NCBI GenBank assembly: GCA_947258465.1
Contig: CAMYIQ010000091.1
Span: 1-11,097, forward strand
DNA: 11,097 bases
Direction of reading: 5' to 3'
From: an uncultured Erythrobacter sp.
GTDB taxonomy: Bacteria; Pseudomonadota; Alphaproteobacteria; Sphingomonadales; Sphingomonadaceae
The notes beneath the pieces were generated by a model that was given only the letters and a program-made list of their open reading frames with translations, made no database searches and was not told the origin of the DNA. Both the position numbers and the translations under genes were made by a program. Positions 1-5,656 of this stretch are shown here, in pieces. Positions within the stretch are counted from its first letter, which is position 1. Each line of letters starts with the position of its first letter.

Positions 1-351
1 CATGAGCGCCTGCTCGACTTCCTTGTGGCCCTGATACGTGCCGTTCAGAACGCGGCTGCCCGTGGTCCCGGAGCCGAAATCGGCCAAGGCCTGTTTGCCC
101 GCCTCGACCACGTCGGGATCGAAGGTCATGCCCATGTAGTTATAGGTGCCGAGCAGGATCGTGTCGCGCCCGTTGCAGATCGCACGGGTGGGCGAGAGGA
201 CCTTTTCCATCACCAGATTGAAGGGGTCTTCCTGCCCGCTGGCGAGCAGCCCTTCGCGCAGGGCGATGACGTCGTCGAACTTCGAGAACAGATCCCTGCC
301 TTCGCCTTCGATGGTCTCGGGCTGGTCCGGTTGGATGATGCCCTCGCTCAT
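1..351 (-). CDS. spt: Serine palmitoyltransferase, N-terminal part (runs off left edge)
   Basis: This is the first 117 residues of a PLP-dependent alpha-oxoamine synthase. The family condenses L-serine with a fatty acyl thioester to give 3-ketosphinganine, the committed step of sphingolipid synthesis. The visible part shows an N-terminal stretch with LFSKFDDVIALREGLL (residues 21-36), then DTILLGTYNYMGMTFDPDV (63-81) and FGSGTTGSR (92-100), which I recall as near-identical in Sphingomonas paucimobilis serine palmitoyltransferase. The PLP lysine and the rest of the catalytic domain lie outside the window. The ATG at 351-349 shares one base with the TGA of the upstream acyl carrier protein (TGATG), so the two are probably translationally coupled, and the neighbour is likely the acyl donor. 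Other alpha-oxoamine synthases (BioF, KBL, HemA) are less likely given this N-terminus and the ACP partner. Confidence 0.9.
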   Translation of the reverse strand, partial: MSEGIIQPDQPETIEGEGRDLFSKFDDVIALREGLLASGQEDPFNLVMEKVLSPTRAICNGRDTILLGTYNYMGMTFDPDVVEAGKQALADFGSGTTGSRVLNGTYQGHKEVEQALM

Positions 352-593
352 CAGTCGGCCTGGAGCTTGGTGACTGCATCCACGAGCTGGCCGTAATTCT
401 CGATCTCGGCCTGCTGGTTCATCGAGATGATGATGTCGAACTCGTCTTCGATCTCGGCAACGAAATCCATGACGGTGAGGCTGTCGAATTCCAGATCGTT
501 GGCGAAGGTCGTTTCTTCGGTGATGGCAACGCCCTTCTTGTTGAAGGGGGCGGCCAGTTCGCGGATTTTCGCGTCGACTTGGGCTCGGTCCAT
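351..593 (-). CDS. Acyl carrier protein paired with serine palmitoyltransferase
   Basis: An 80-residue acyl carrier protein. The phosphopantetheine attachment motif D37-S38-L39 sits at the start of helix II, followed by the acidic TVMDFVAEIEDEFDI stretch (40-54) typical of the family, and the length is normal. It should carry an acyl chain as a 4'-phosphopantetheine thioester in the cytoplasm. Because it is one base-overlap upstream of the serine palmitoyltransferase gene, it probably presents the acyl chain to that enzyme; a dedicated ACP beside spt is known in Caulobacter sphingolipid loci. I chose the ATG at 593-591. An in-frame TTG at 608-606 would add five residues, but its nearest AAGGA abuts the codon, whereas GGATAG lies nine bases before the ATG; neither signal is strong. 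The fabF/fabD-linked housekeeping acpP is an alternative identity but does not fit the context. Confidence 0.88.
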   Translation of the reverse strand: MDRAQVDAKIRELAAPFNKKGVAITEETTFANDLEFDSLTVMDFVAEIEDEFDIIISMNQQAEIENYGQLVDAVTKLQAD

Positions 594-659
594 GGCGGGG
601 CTATCCAATCCTTATCTGGCGCAGGCCCACCAGGGGCACGATGCGCATTTTGCTGCCGG

Positions 660-689
660 GGCAAAGCGGCTTGTGGTGGTGCTTGTCAA
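660..689 (-). promoter_or_regulatory. Possible promoter of acp-spt (-35 only)
   Basis: On the minus strand there is a perfect TTGACA at 689-684, about 90 bases before the acyl carrier protein ATG. At 17-18 base spacing the candidate -10 (CTTTGC or TTTGCC, about 666-660) is poor, so only the -35 is persuasive. A start of transcription here would put the direct repeats at 694-728 immediately upstream of the polymerase site. Confidence 0.25.
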
Positions 690-693
690 GCGC

Positions 694-728
694 AGCGGGC
701 AAAGACACCCCTGCAGAAAGCGGGCAAA
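694..728. repeat. Two 10-base direct repeats upstream of acp-spt
   Basis: AGCGGGCAAA occurs at 694-703 and again at 719-728 (TTTGCCCGCT on the minus strand), 25 bases apart start to start, inside the 233-base gap between divK and the acyl carrier protein gene (594-826). On the minus strand both copies lie just upstream of a TTGACA at 689-684. The position suits an operator for the acp-spt transcript, but that function is inference. I see no other clear element in this gap and no convincing terminator after divK. Confidence 0.5.
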
Positions 729-826
729 CCTCTGTTCGAACGAGAGAAAGCGGATAGGTGATTTTGCCTCTGCGAAGCCGGCGTGTCTGCCGCGCTGGAG
801 GTCTTCGCTTTCGAAATGGCCGCCCG

Positions 827-1195
827 CTAATCGGGCACCAGCGCGCGAACCGCCGCCATGAACGGCCCGATGGAAACGGGTTTGGCCAGATAGTCGGCCG
901 CGCCCGCATCGCGGATCCGTTCCTCGTCGCCCTTGCCGGCATAGGCGGTAACCGCCAGCACCGGACCGTCGGCCAATTCGCTGTCGGCCGTGAGCTGCGC
1001 GATCAGATCGATCCCGCTGATATTGGGCAATTGGATATCCCTGATGACTAGGTCGGGCGCGAATCGCTTCGCCGTGGCAAGCACGTTCTGCCCGTCGGCC
1101 ACCGGCACCACTTCATGGCCATTGGCCTTCAACACGTCGCAGAACAGCTTACGGTTGAGATCGTTGTCCTCGACAACGAGGATTCTCTTTGCCAC
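827..1195 (-). CDS. divK: Single-domain response regulator DivK
   Basis: A 122-residue stand-alone receiver domain with no output domain. Receiver residues are all visible: E9-D10 acidic pocket, phosphoacceptor D53 (in RDIQLP), T83 and K105 (in KPVS). The IQLPNISG (54-61) and GDEERIR (89-95) stretches match Caulobacter DivK closely, and the phosphoacceptor falls at the same residue number, 53. In Caulobacter, DivK is phosphorylated and dephosphorylated by DivJ and PleC and controls the CckA-CtrA cell-cycle relay; the same role is inferred here. The start is GTG at 1195-1193, chosen because GAAGGAG (1209-1203) lies seven bases upstream and the protein then begins at the conserved KRILVVEDN strand; the open frame extends much further upstream but without family similarity. 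One oddity is R52 before the phosphoacceptor, where Caulobacter DivK has Met. No pleD follows it; the next gene downstream on the strand is the sphingolipid ACP. Confidence 0.88.
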   Translation of the reverse strand: MAKRILVVEDNDLNRKLFCDVLKANGHEVVPVADGQNVLATAKRFAPDLVIRDIQLPNISGIDLIAQLTADSELADGPVLAVTAYAGKGDEERIRDAGAADYLAKPVSIGPFMAAVRALVPD

Positions 1196-1202
1196 TTGGC
1201 GG

Positions 1203-1209
1203 CTCCTTC
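1203..1209 (-). promoter_or_regulatory. Ribosome binding site fixing the divK GTG start
   Basis: GAAGGAG on the minus strand, seven bases before the GTG at 1195-1193. It is the strongest Shine-Dalgarno match near the gene and decides the start inside a longer open frame. Confidence 0.75.
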
Positions 1210-1224
1210 GCGTGTTTCGAAGGG

Positions 1225-1253
1225 GCCATATGGAAAAGCAGGAGCGCTGACAA
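1225..1253 (-). promoter_or_regulatory. Candidate divK promoter
   Basis: On the minus strand TTGTCA (1253-1248, five of six matches to TTGACA) is followed after 17 bases by TATGGC (1230-1225). Initiation would be near 1218, giving a leader of roughly 20 bases before the divK GTG, with the GAAGGAG inside it. The element lies in the about 100-base gap between the divergent divK and DUF3572 genes. It was read by eye and is untested. Confidence 0.4.
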
Positions 1254-1294
1254 TTATTCGCGAACCATCCGGGCAGGAAACGAGGACCGCCGAG

Positions 1295-1531
1295 GTGCTG
1301 GCGCTCGAAGCGCTCGGCTGGGCGCTGGCCGACGAGAAACGGGCCGAGCGGCTGCTGTCGCTCACCGGCCTCACTCCCGAACGGCTGAGGAACGGGTTGA
1401 GCGATCGCGGCGTTCAGGCCGCGGTGCTCGAATTTCTCGCCAATCACGAACCCGACCTGGTCCTGGCCGCCGATGCGCTGGACACCGCACCGGGCGCACT
1501 GGTCGCCGCCGCGCAGGAGCTTGCTACATGA
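1295..1531 (+). CDS. DUF3572 family protein
   Basis: A small protein of 78 residues from the chosen start, matching my recollection of the DUF3572 family found mainly in alphaproteobacteria: an ALEALGWALAD opening, then LSLTGLTPERLR, a VLEFLANHEPDLVL segment and an acidic/Ala-rich C-terminal helix. The function of the family is unknown. It looks all-helical and soluble, with no signal peptide or membrane segment. The start is uncertain: GTG at 1295 has AGGA eight bases upstream, but family members often have about ten more residues before this point, and the frame stays open upstream with only CTG (1247) or ATT (1253) as rare alternatives. The stop overlaps the next ATG by four bases (ATGA at 1528-1531), so it heads a coupled gene run. 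It is divergent from divK. Confidence 0.72.
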   Translation: MLALEALGWALADEKRAERLLSLTGLTPERLRNGLSDRGVQAAVLEFLANHEPDLVLAADALDTAPGALVAAAQELAT

Positions 1532-2157
1532 AACGGCCGCTGATCATTTCCGATTGCGACGAAGTGCTGCTGCACATGGTTTCACCCTTCCGCGACTGGC
1601 TGGCCGAAACGCAAGGCGTCGAATTTAGCATGGAGGGTCGCGATTTCTCGAAGGCGCTGCGCTGGCAGGACAGTGGCGAAATCCTCGCGCCCGAGGAAAT
1701 CTGGTCCAAGCTGGGCGGTTTCTTCGATACCGAAATGCACCGCCAGACGCCCATTGCCGGCGCGATCGAGGGGATCGCTGCGCTGCGCGAACACGCCGAT
1801 GTCGTGATCCTCACCAACCTCGTCGACAAGCGGCAGCAAATGCGCCGCGCGCAACTGCTCGACCACGGGCTCGATGCGCGAGTCTTCACCAATCAGGGGC
1901 CGAAGGGGCCGGCGCTCCAGGCGATCCTTGAAGAGTATAATCCCTCCAAGGCGATCTTCATCGACGATCTCGCGCAGCACCATCGTTCCGCGCGCGATAC
2001 TGTCGGCCAAATCACCACGCTTCACCTCTGCGGCGAACCGCTGCTCGCTCCGCATATCGATTGCGCGCACACATCGGGTCATGCCGATGCGCGGATCGAT
2101 CGCTGGGACGAAGCGCTGCCGTGGCTGCTGGGCGAAATCGAAAAGGAAACCGCATGA
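1528..2157 (+). CDS. HAD-superfamily hydrolase
   Basis: A 209-residue haloacid dehalogenase-type hydrolase. The four HAD motifs are visible in order: motif I SDCDEV (nucleophile D9, general acid D11), motif II LTN (T96), motif III lysine K126 in PKGP, and motif IV FIDD (D146-D147). The second Asp of motif I favours phosphatase chemistry over dehalogenation. Residues between motif I and II (about 15-85) form a small helical cap. The substrate cannot be told from sequence. There is no signal peptide, so it is cytoplasmic. It overlaps the upstream DUF3572 stop and the downstream RidA start by four bases each (ATGA both times), so it is almost certainly co-translated with them; repair or disposal of a phosphorylated metabolite is one possible role and is inference. 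Confidence 0.85.
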   Translation: MKRPLIISDCDEVLLHMVSPFRDWLAETQGVEFSMEGRDFSKALRWQDSGEILAPEEIWSKLGGFFDTEMHRQTPIAGAIEGIAALREHADVVILTNLVDKRQQMRRAQLLDHGLDARVFTNQGPKGPALQAILEEYNPSKAIFIDDLAQHHRSARDTVGQITTLHLCGEPLLAPHIDCAHTSGHADARIDRWDEALPWLLGEIEKETA

Positions 2158-2609
2158 GCATTCACGACCGTCTTCGCGCCCACGGCATTACGCTGCCCGC
2201 AGCGGCTGCACCTGTCGCCAGCTATCAACCCGTCGTGGTCGATGGCCACACCGCCTATGTTTCGGGCCAGCTTCCCTTCATCGACGGCAAGCTGGTAACC
2301 GGCAAGCTGGGCGAAGACATTGCGCTCGACCGGGGTATCGCCGCCGCACGCGCTTGCGGATTGATGATCCTCTCCCAGCTCGAAGCGGCGGGGCTGATCG
2401 AACGCGTGGCTCATATGGTCAAGCTCGGCGGCTTCGTTGCCTCGATCCCGGACTTCTTCGATCAGCCCAAGGTCATCAATGGCGCTTCCGACCTGATGGT
2501 CGAGGTGTTCGGCGATCCCGGGAAACATGCGCGCAGCGCGGTCGGCGTTCCTGTCCTCCCGCTCAATGCCGCGGTCGAGGTCGATGCGATCGTTGCTCTC
2601 AAGGCTTGA
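2154..2609 (+). CDS. RidA (YjgF/YER057c/UK114) family protein
   Basis: A 151-residue RidA-family protein. Family enzymes form trimers and hydrolyse reactive enamine/imine intermediates made by PLP enzymes, releasing ammonia and a keto acid. The catalytic arginine is present (R127 in KHARSAVG), and the conserved glutamate follows at E142 (AAVEVDAI), the same 15-residue separation as R105/E120 in E. coli RidA. YVSGQLP (35-41) and the LPLNAAVEVDAIV C-terminal strand are family hallmarks. It is about 20 residues longer than E. coli RidA, like the Atu1372-type subgroup, so the exact substrate may differ. ATGA overlap with the HAD gene gives the start. The stop (2607-2609) lies inside the next gene. 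Confidence 0.88.
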   Translation: MSIHDRLRAHGITLPAAAAPVASYQPVVVDGHTAYVSGQLPFIDGKLVTGKLGEDIALDRGIAAARACGLMILSQLEAAGLIERVAHMVKLGGFVASIPDFFDQPKVINGASDLMVEVFGDPGKHARSAVGVPVLPLNAAVEVDAIVALKA

Positions 2610-3354
2610 TCGGCTCTTCGCTCCGTCGCCCGATCCCGCGCGGGTCGGGTGGCTGCGCGAATGGACCTATGCCCATCGCGGGCTGCATGACGAGCATGCT
2701 CCGGAAAACTCGCTGGCGGCCTTCGCCGGAGCCGTCGAGCGCGGCATGGGCGTCGAATGCGATATCCAGCGCAGCCGCGACCATGCCGCAATGCTCATGC
2801 ATGACTGGGAGCTGGAGCGGTTGACCGGCGTGACCGGACCGACCGCATGCCATTCGGCCGAAGAGCTTGCACGGATCGCCTATCTCGACAGCGAACACAT
2901 GCTGGCGCGGCTCGACGATCTGCTGGCGCTGGTCGAGGGCAGGGTGCCGATCCTCATCGAGATCAAGTCGCGCCGCCGTTACGATGTCGAGGAAAGCTGT
3001 GCCGCGGTGCGCGATGCCCTGACCGGATATGGCGGTCGCCATGCGGTGATGAGTTTCGACCCACGTGTCTCGCGCTGGTTCCGCAGGCATTCGCCGCGCA
3101 CGGTGCAGGGCCTGGTCATGCGCGAGGACCATTACGGTATGACGCAAAAGGCCTGGCAGCGACATTTGGCATTGTGGTTCGCACGGCCTGAATTCATCGC
3201 CTATCACGTCGCGGCTTTGCCCAATCCGATGGTCTCGTCGCTACGCGCTGGCGGCATGCCGGTGCTCACCTGGACGGTGGATACGCCGGCTTTGCGCGAC
3301 CATGCGCGGCTTCATGCCGATGCCCCGATCGTCGAAGGGGCTGGCGCAGCGTGA
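2584..3354 (+). CDS. Glycerophosphodiester phosphodiesterase
   Basis: A 256-residue GDPD-family TIM-barrel enzyme that hydrolyses glycerophosphodiesters, such as deacylated phospholipids, to sn-glycerol 3-phosphate and an alcohol. Catalytic and metal residues are in place: H31-R32-G33 with PENS (40-43), E58 and D60 in VECDI, H73-D74 followed by LERLTG, and E126/K128 in IEIKS. The C-terminal PVLTWTVD strand is also typical. There is no signal peptide, so it is likely cytoplasmic like UgpQ. The ATG at 2584 is chosen because the frame between 2527 and there has no family similarity; it overlaps the RidA gene by 26 bases, with GAGG three bases before the ATG, a short spacing. A TTG at 2593 is an alternative. 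Its own stop overlaps the next start as GTGA, continuing the coupled run. Confidence 0.88.
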   Translation: MRSLLSRLDRLFAPSPDPARVGWLREWTYAHRGLHDEHAPENSLAAFAGAVERGMGVECDIQRSRDHAAMLMHDWELERLTGVTGPTACHSAEELARIAYLDSEHMLARLDDLLALVEGRVPILIEIKSRRRYDVEESCAAVRDALTGYGGRHAVMSFDPRVSRWFRRHSPRTVQGLVMREDHYGMTQKAWQRHLALWFARPEFIAYHVAALPNPMVSSLRAGGMPVLTWTVDTPALRDHARLHADAPIVEGAGAA

Positions 3355-4487
3355 GCGACGGCAGCCTTGCCGCGCGCGTCGGCGGGTCGGTCGGCGCCTT
3401 CGACCGCGATGAATGGAACGCGCTTGCGGGAGCGGGCAATCCCTTCGTCAGCCACGAATTCCTGACCGCATTGGAGGATTCGGGCAGCGTCGGACCGGGG
3501 ACCGGCTGGCAACCGGCCCCGCTGGTGATCGGCGAGGAGGGCGGGCCTTTGCTTGCTGCCATGCCCGCCTATCTCAAAGGACACAGCCAGGGCGAATATG
3601 TTTTCGACCATAGCTGGGCCGATGCTTACCAGCGGGCCGGGGGCCGCTATTACCCCAAGCTGCAGATCGCCGCGCCTTTCACACCCGCCACCGGGCCCCG
3701 CCTGCTGTTGTCGGACGCAGCCTATGCCGCGCCGCTGCTGGCCGCGGCGGAGCAATTGTGTCTGCAAAACGGCTTTTCCTCCGCGCATGCGACCTTCATC
3801 GAACCGGCTCAGCAAACGCTGTTCGAACAGGCCGGGTGGATGCTGCGCAGCGACATCCAGTTCCACTGGCACAATCGCGGCTTTGCCAGCTTCGACGATT
3901 TCCTCGCCACGCTGGCTTCGCGCAAACGCAAGGATTTGCGCAAGGAGCGCGCTGCCGCGCAAGCCGGTGTCGAGATACGCCGTTTGCGCGGCGACGCCAT
4001 TCGCCCGGAGCATTGGGACGCTTTCTGGGTGTTCTATCAGGATACCGGTGCGCGCAAATGGGGCACGCCCTATCTGACGCGCGAGGCTTTCGACCTGCTG
4101 GGCGAGCGGATGGGAGAGGCATTGCTGCTGGTGCTGGCCTTGCAGGAAGGAGAGCCGATTGCCGGCGCGCTCAATTTCGTCGGCGGCGATGCGCTTTACG
4201 GGCGCTATTGGGGCTGCACGCGCGACGTGCGCTTCCTGCATTTCGAGCTGTGCTATTATCAGGCGATCGACGCGGCGATCGAACTGGGCCTGTCGCGCGT
4301 GGAGGCCGGAGCGCAGGGCGGGCACAAGCTGGCGCGCGGATATGAGCCGGTGGAAACGGTTTCGGCGCACTGGGTCGCCGATGTCGGCTTCCGTGAGGCA
4401 GTTGCCGATTTTCTCGACCGCGAGCGGGCCGGAGTGGCCGCGGATCGCAATTATCTCGCGACGCGCGGGCCGTTCAGAAAGGACTAG
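3351..4487 (+). CDS. FemAB-like / DUF482 GNAT-type acyltransferase
   Basis: A 378-residue protein of the FemAB-like (DUF482, PF04339) family, annotated in many proteobacteria as a GNAT-fold N-acyltransferase related to peptidoglycan FemAB proteins. Recognisable blocks are NPFVSHEFLTALEDS (30-44), KGHSQGEYVFDHSWADAY (76-93), YYPKLQIAAPFTPATGPR (100-117), the basic SRKRKDLRKER segment near 190, and GAQGGHKLARGY near 319-330. The substrate of the family is not established, and a cell-wall role is only suggested by fold similarity. It has no signal peptide or membrane helix. The start is GTG at 3351, overlapping the TGA of the upstream phosphodiesterase. It ends the five-gene run, and its TAG overlaps the stop of the convergent gene within CTAG at 4484-4487. 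Confidence 0.85.
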   Translation: MSDGSLAARVGGSVGAFDRDEWNALAGAGNPFVSHEFLTALEDSGSVGPGTGWQPAPLVIGEEGGPLLAAMPAYLKGHSQGEYVFDHSWADAYQRAGGRYYPKLQIAAPFTPATGPRLLLSDAAYAAPLLAAAEQLCLQNGFSSAHATFIEPAQQTLFEQAGWMLRSDIQFHWHNRGFASFDDFLATLASRKRKDLRKERAAAQAGVEIRRLRGDAIRPEHWDAFWVFYQDTGARKWGTPYLTREAFDLLGERMGEALLLVLALQEGEPIAGALNFVGGDALYGRYWGCTRDVRFLHFELCYYQAIDAAIELGLSRVEAGAQGGHKLARGYEPVETVSAHWVADVGFREAVADFLDRERAGVAADRNYLATRGPFRKD

Positions 4488-4813
4488 GCGATTTTACGAG
4501 CGCCTTCGAGCAACCATTCGCGGGCGCGGCGCTGGGCTTCGGCTATTTCCCGCGCGGTCATTTCGTCGGAAACGTCGGCACGGCACCAGCTTGCTTCTTC
4601 ATGCCCCTTCGACGCGGCGATGTTGAACCATTTATGCGCTTCGACGAGGTCGCAGACCGTGCCGTGGCTTCCGGTCGAAAATGCGACGCCCAGGTCGTAG
4701 AGCGCATCGATACTGCCCAGTTCGTATGCCGCGAGACATTCGGCGACCAGCGCCCCGGCTTCCTCGCCTTGGATGATCGTGCCGTTGCCACCTTCGATAC
4801 CGGTAAGCTGCAT
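4484..4813 (-). CDS. Small Sel1-repeat protein
   Basis: A 109-residue protein with one clear Sel1-like (TPR-related) helical repeat: ALYDLGVAFSTG (37-48) followed by DLVEAHKWFNIAASKG (55-70), then an acidic linker and a basic amphipathic helix EIAEAQRRAREWL (89-101). Sel1 repeats mediate protein-protein contacts; no enzymatic role is visible. Similar short Sel1 proteins are common in sphingomonads as I recall. There is no signal peptide, so it is probably cytoplasmic. I chose the ATG at 4813-4811 because AGGGGGA (4826-4820) sits six bases upstream; the ATG at 4819-4817 would be only one base from that site. It is convergent with the FemAB-like gene, and both stop codons share CTAG. Confidence 0.8.
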   Translation of the reverse strand: MQLTGIEGGNGTIIQGEEAGALVAECLAAYELGSIDALYDLGVAFSTGSHGTVCDLVEAHKWFNIAASKGHEEASWCRADVSDEMTAREIAEAQRRAREWLLEGARKIA

Positions 4814-4819
4814 CGTCAT

Positions 4820-4826
4820 TCCCCCT
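4820..4826 (-). promoter_or_regulatory. Ribosome binding site deciding the Sel1 gene start
   Basis: AGGGGGA on the minus strand, six bases before the ATG at 4813 and directly beside a second in-frame ATG at 4819. The spacing favours the downstream ATG. Confidence 0.6.
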
Positions 4827-4977
4827 GAAGGACCGGCATCCATCGCCGGACATTCAAGAAGTTCACAAAGTATGGTCAATAAAAGGTTAATACACGCTCC
4901 GCTTTCTTAATCGGCGAGCGAGTAAACGCATATCGGCCACGGGTGGCGGGCATTTATGCGGCTCGCCGGATTGACGC

Positions 4978-5006
4978 TTGTGCCGTGGGTGGCGCTTGCC
5001 TATAGG
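4978..5006 (+). promoter_or_regulatory. Candidate dksA promoter
   Basis: TTGTGC (4978-4983) is followed after 17 bases by TATAGG (5001-5006), about 100 bases before the dksA ATG. This would give a leader of roughly 90 bases. A TTGACG at 4971 is nearer the -35 consensus but is 24 bases from the same -10, too far. The call is by eye. Confidence 0.35.
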
Positions 5007-5104
5007 CTCGCGCCGAGCGGGTCATACGGGGCACCGGGAAAATCCGGGCCTGCGGGACGGCGGTGGTCCGATGTCTCAATTCGACCAGGATGAGAGGGTC
5101 CTCA

Positions 5105-5560
5105 ATGGCCTCTGTGGCAAACGAAAAGCAAAGACTAGCCAAGGCGCGCGCCGCAATCGGCGACGACTACGTTCCCGACGAAAACGAAGAATATATGAAC
5201 GAACGGCAGCAGGAATACTTCCGCATCCTTCTGCTCGACTGGAAGAAATCGATTCATGACGCCGCTGGGCAGACGTTGCAGTCGCTCCAGGACGGTCCGA
5301 TCCGCGAACCCGATTTGAACGACCGCGCATCTTCGGAAACCGATTGGGGGATCGAACTGCGCACGCGCGACCGCCAGCGCAAGCTGATCTCCAAGATCGA
5401 CGCGGCGCTGCGGCGCATCGACGAGGGCGAATATGGCTGGTGCGAGGTGACGGGCGATCCGATCGGCCTCAGGCGGCTTATCGCCCGCCCGGTCGCGACA
5501 ATGACCGTCGAGGCGCAGGAAGCCCATGAGCGCCGGGAAAAGATCTCGCGCGACGATTGA
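5105..5560 (+). CDS. dksA: RNA polymerase-binding transcription factor DksA, zinc-less type
   Basis: A 151-residue DksA, the same length as the E. coli protein, which binds the RNA polymerase secondary channel and with ppGpp adjusts transcription of rRNA and biosynthetic genes. The coiled-coil tip motif DxxDxA is intact (D70, D73, A75), flanked by long helices (about 33-60 and 80-108). The C-terminal globular domain keeps only one of four zinc cysteines: C113, T116, T134 and A137 follow the CxxT-x17-TxxA pattern seen in alphaproteobacterial DksA, so it should fold without zinc. The ATG at 5105 is preceded by AGAGGG at good spacing; in-frame ATGs at 5063 and 5090 are possible but would add sequence lacking similarity. 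It has its own upstream gap and probably its own promoter. Confidence 0.93.
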   Translation: MASVANEKQRLAKARAAIGDDYVPDENEEYMNERQQEYFRILLLDWKKSIHDAAGQTLQSLQDGPIREPDLNDRASSETDWGIELRTRDRQRKLISKIDAALRRIDEGEYGWCEVTGDPIGLRRLIARPVATMTVEAQEAHERREKISRDD

Positions 5561-5607
5561 ACGCGCGATAACAGAATTTTTAGGTCTGTCGCTTAACGTC
5601 GCCTGGT

Positions 5608-5630
5608 TCCGGGGCTCGCCCGGAGCCGGG
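5608..5630 (+). other. G+C-rich hairpin between dksA and the PilZ gene
   Basis: GGCTC (5613-5617) and GAGCC (5623-5627) pair around the loop GCCCG; with a two-base bulge the stem extends to CC (5609-5610) and GG (5628-5629). No T-run follows, so it is not a classical intrinsic terminator, but it could weaken read-through from dksA. The 96-base gap 5561-5656 shows no other clear element. Confidence 0.3.
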
Positions 5631-5656
5631 TCTGAACGCAATACGTCAAGGATACG

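Larger units (their letters stand above)
4814..5104. other. Divergent intergenic region between Sel1 gene and dksA
   Basis: This 291-base gap separates two divergently transcribed genes and includes an A/T-rich stretch (about 4855-4930) that stands out from the G+C-rich surroundings and probably holds the Sel1-gene promoter. A minus-strand TTGACC occurs at about 4878-4873, but I find no good -10 after it. A short inverted repeat CCGGC/GCCGG (4833-4837 and 4845-4849) lies in the Sel1 gene leader. Two TTAA boxes (4887-4890, 4907-4910) are 16 bases apart, not the seven of a CtrA site. Confidence 0.5.

Noticed and set aside
25..396. Plus-strand open frame of 123 codons at the left edge
   Set aside because: It is antisense to the serine palmitoyltransferase and ACP genes, whose minus-strand frames give recognisable proteins; G+C-rich codons leave long shadow frames.
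1230..1250. Six-codon frame (MEKQER) upstream of DUF3572
   Set aside because: It overlaps the candidate divK promoter and has no convincing Shine-Dalgarno; very short frames like this occur by chance.
2599..3207. Long minus-strand open frames opposite the GDPD and FemAB-like genes, including 3312-4370
   Set aside because: They show no family similarity and lie opposite genes with intact catalytic motifs in the plus frames.
4887..4910. Pair of TTAA boxes in the Sel1-dksA gap, as a possible CtrA site
   Set aside because: The boxes are 16 bases apart, not the seven of the CtrA consensus TTAA-N7-TTAA.
5069..5259. Short frame starting MSQFDQDE overlapping the start of dksA
   Set aside because: It becomes arginine-rich and low-complexity within the dksA coding region, typical of a shifted frame; no Shine-Dalgarno supports it.
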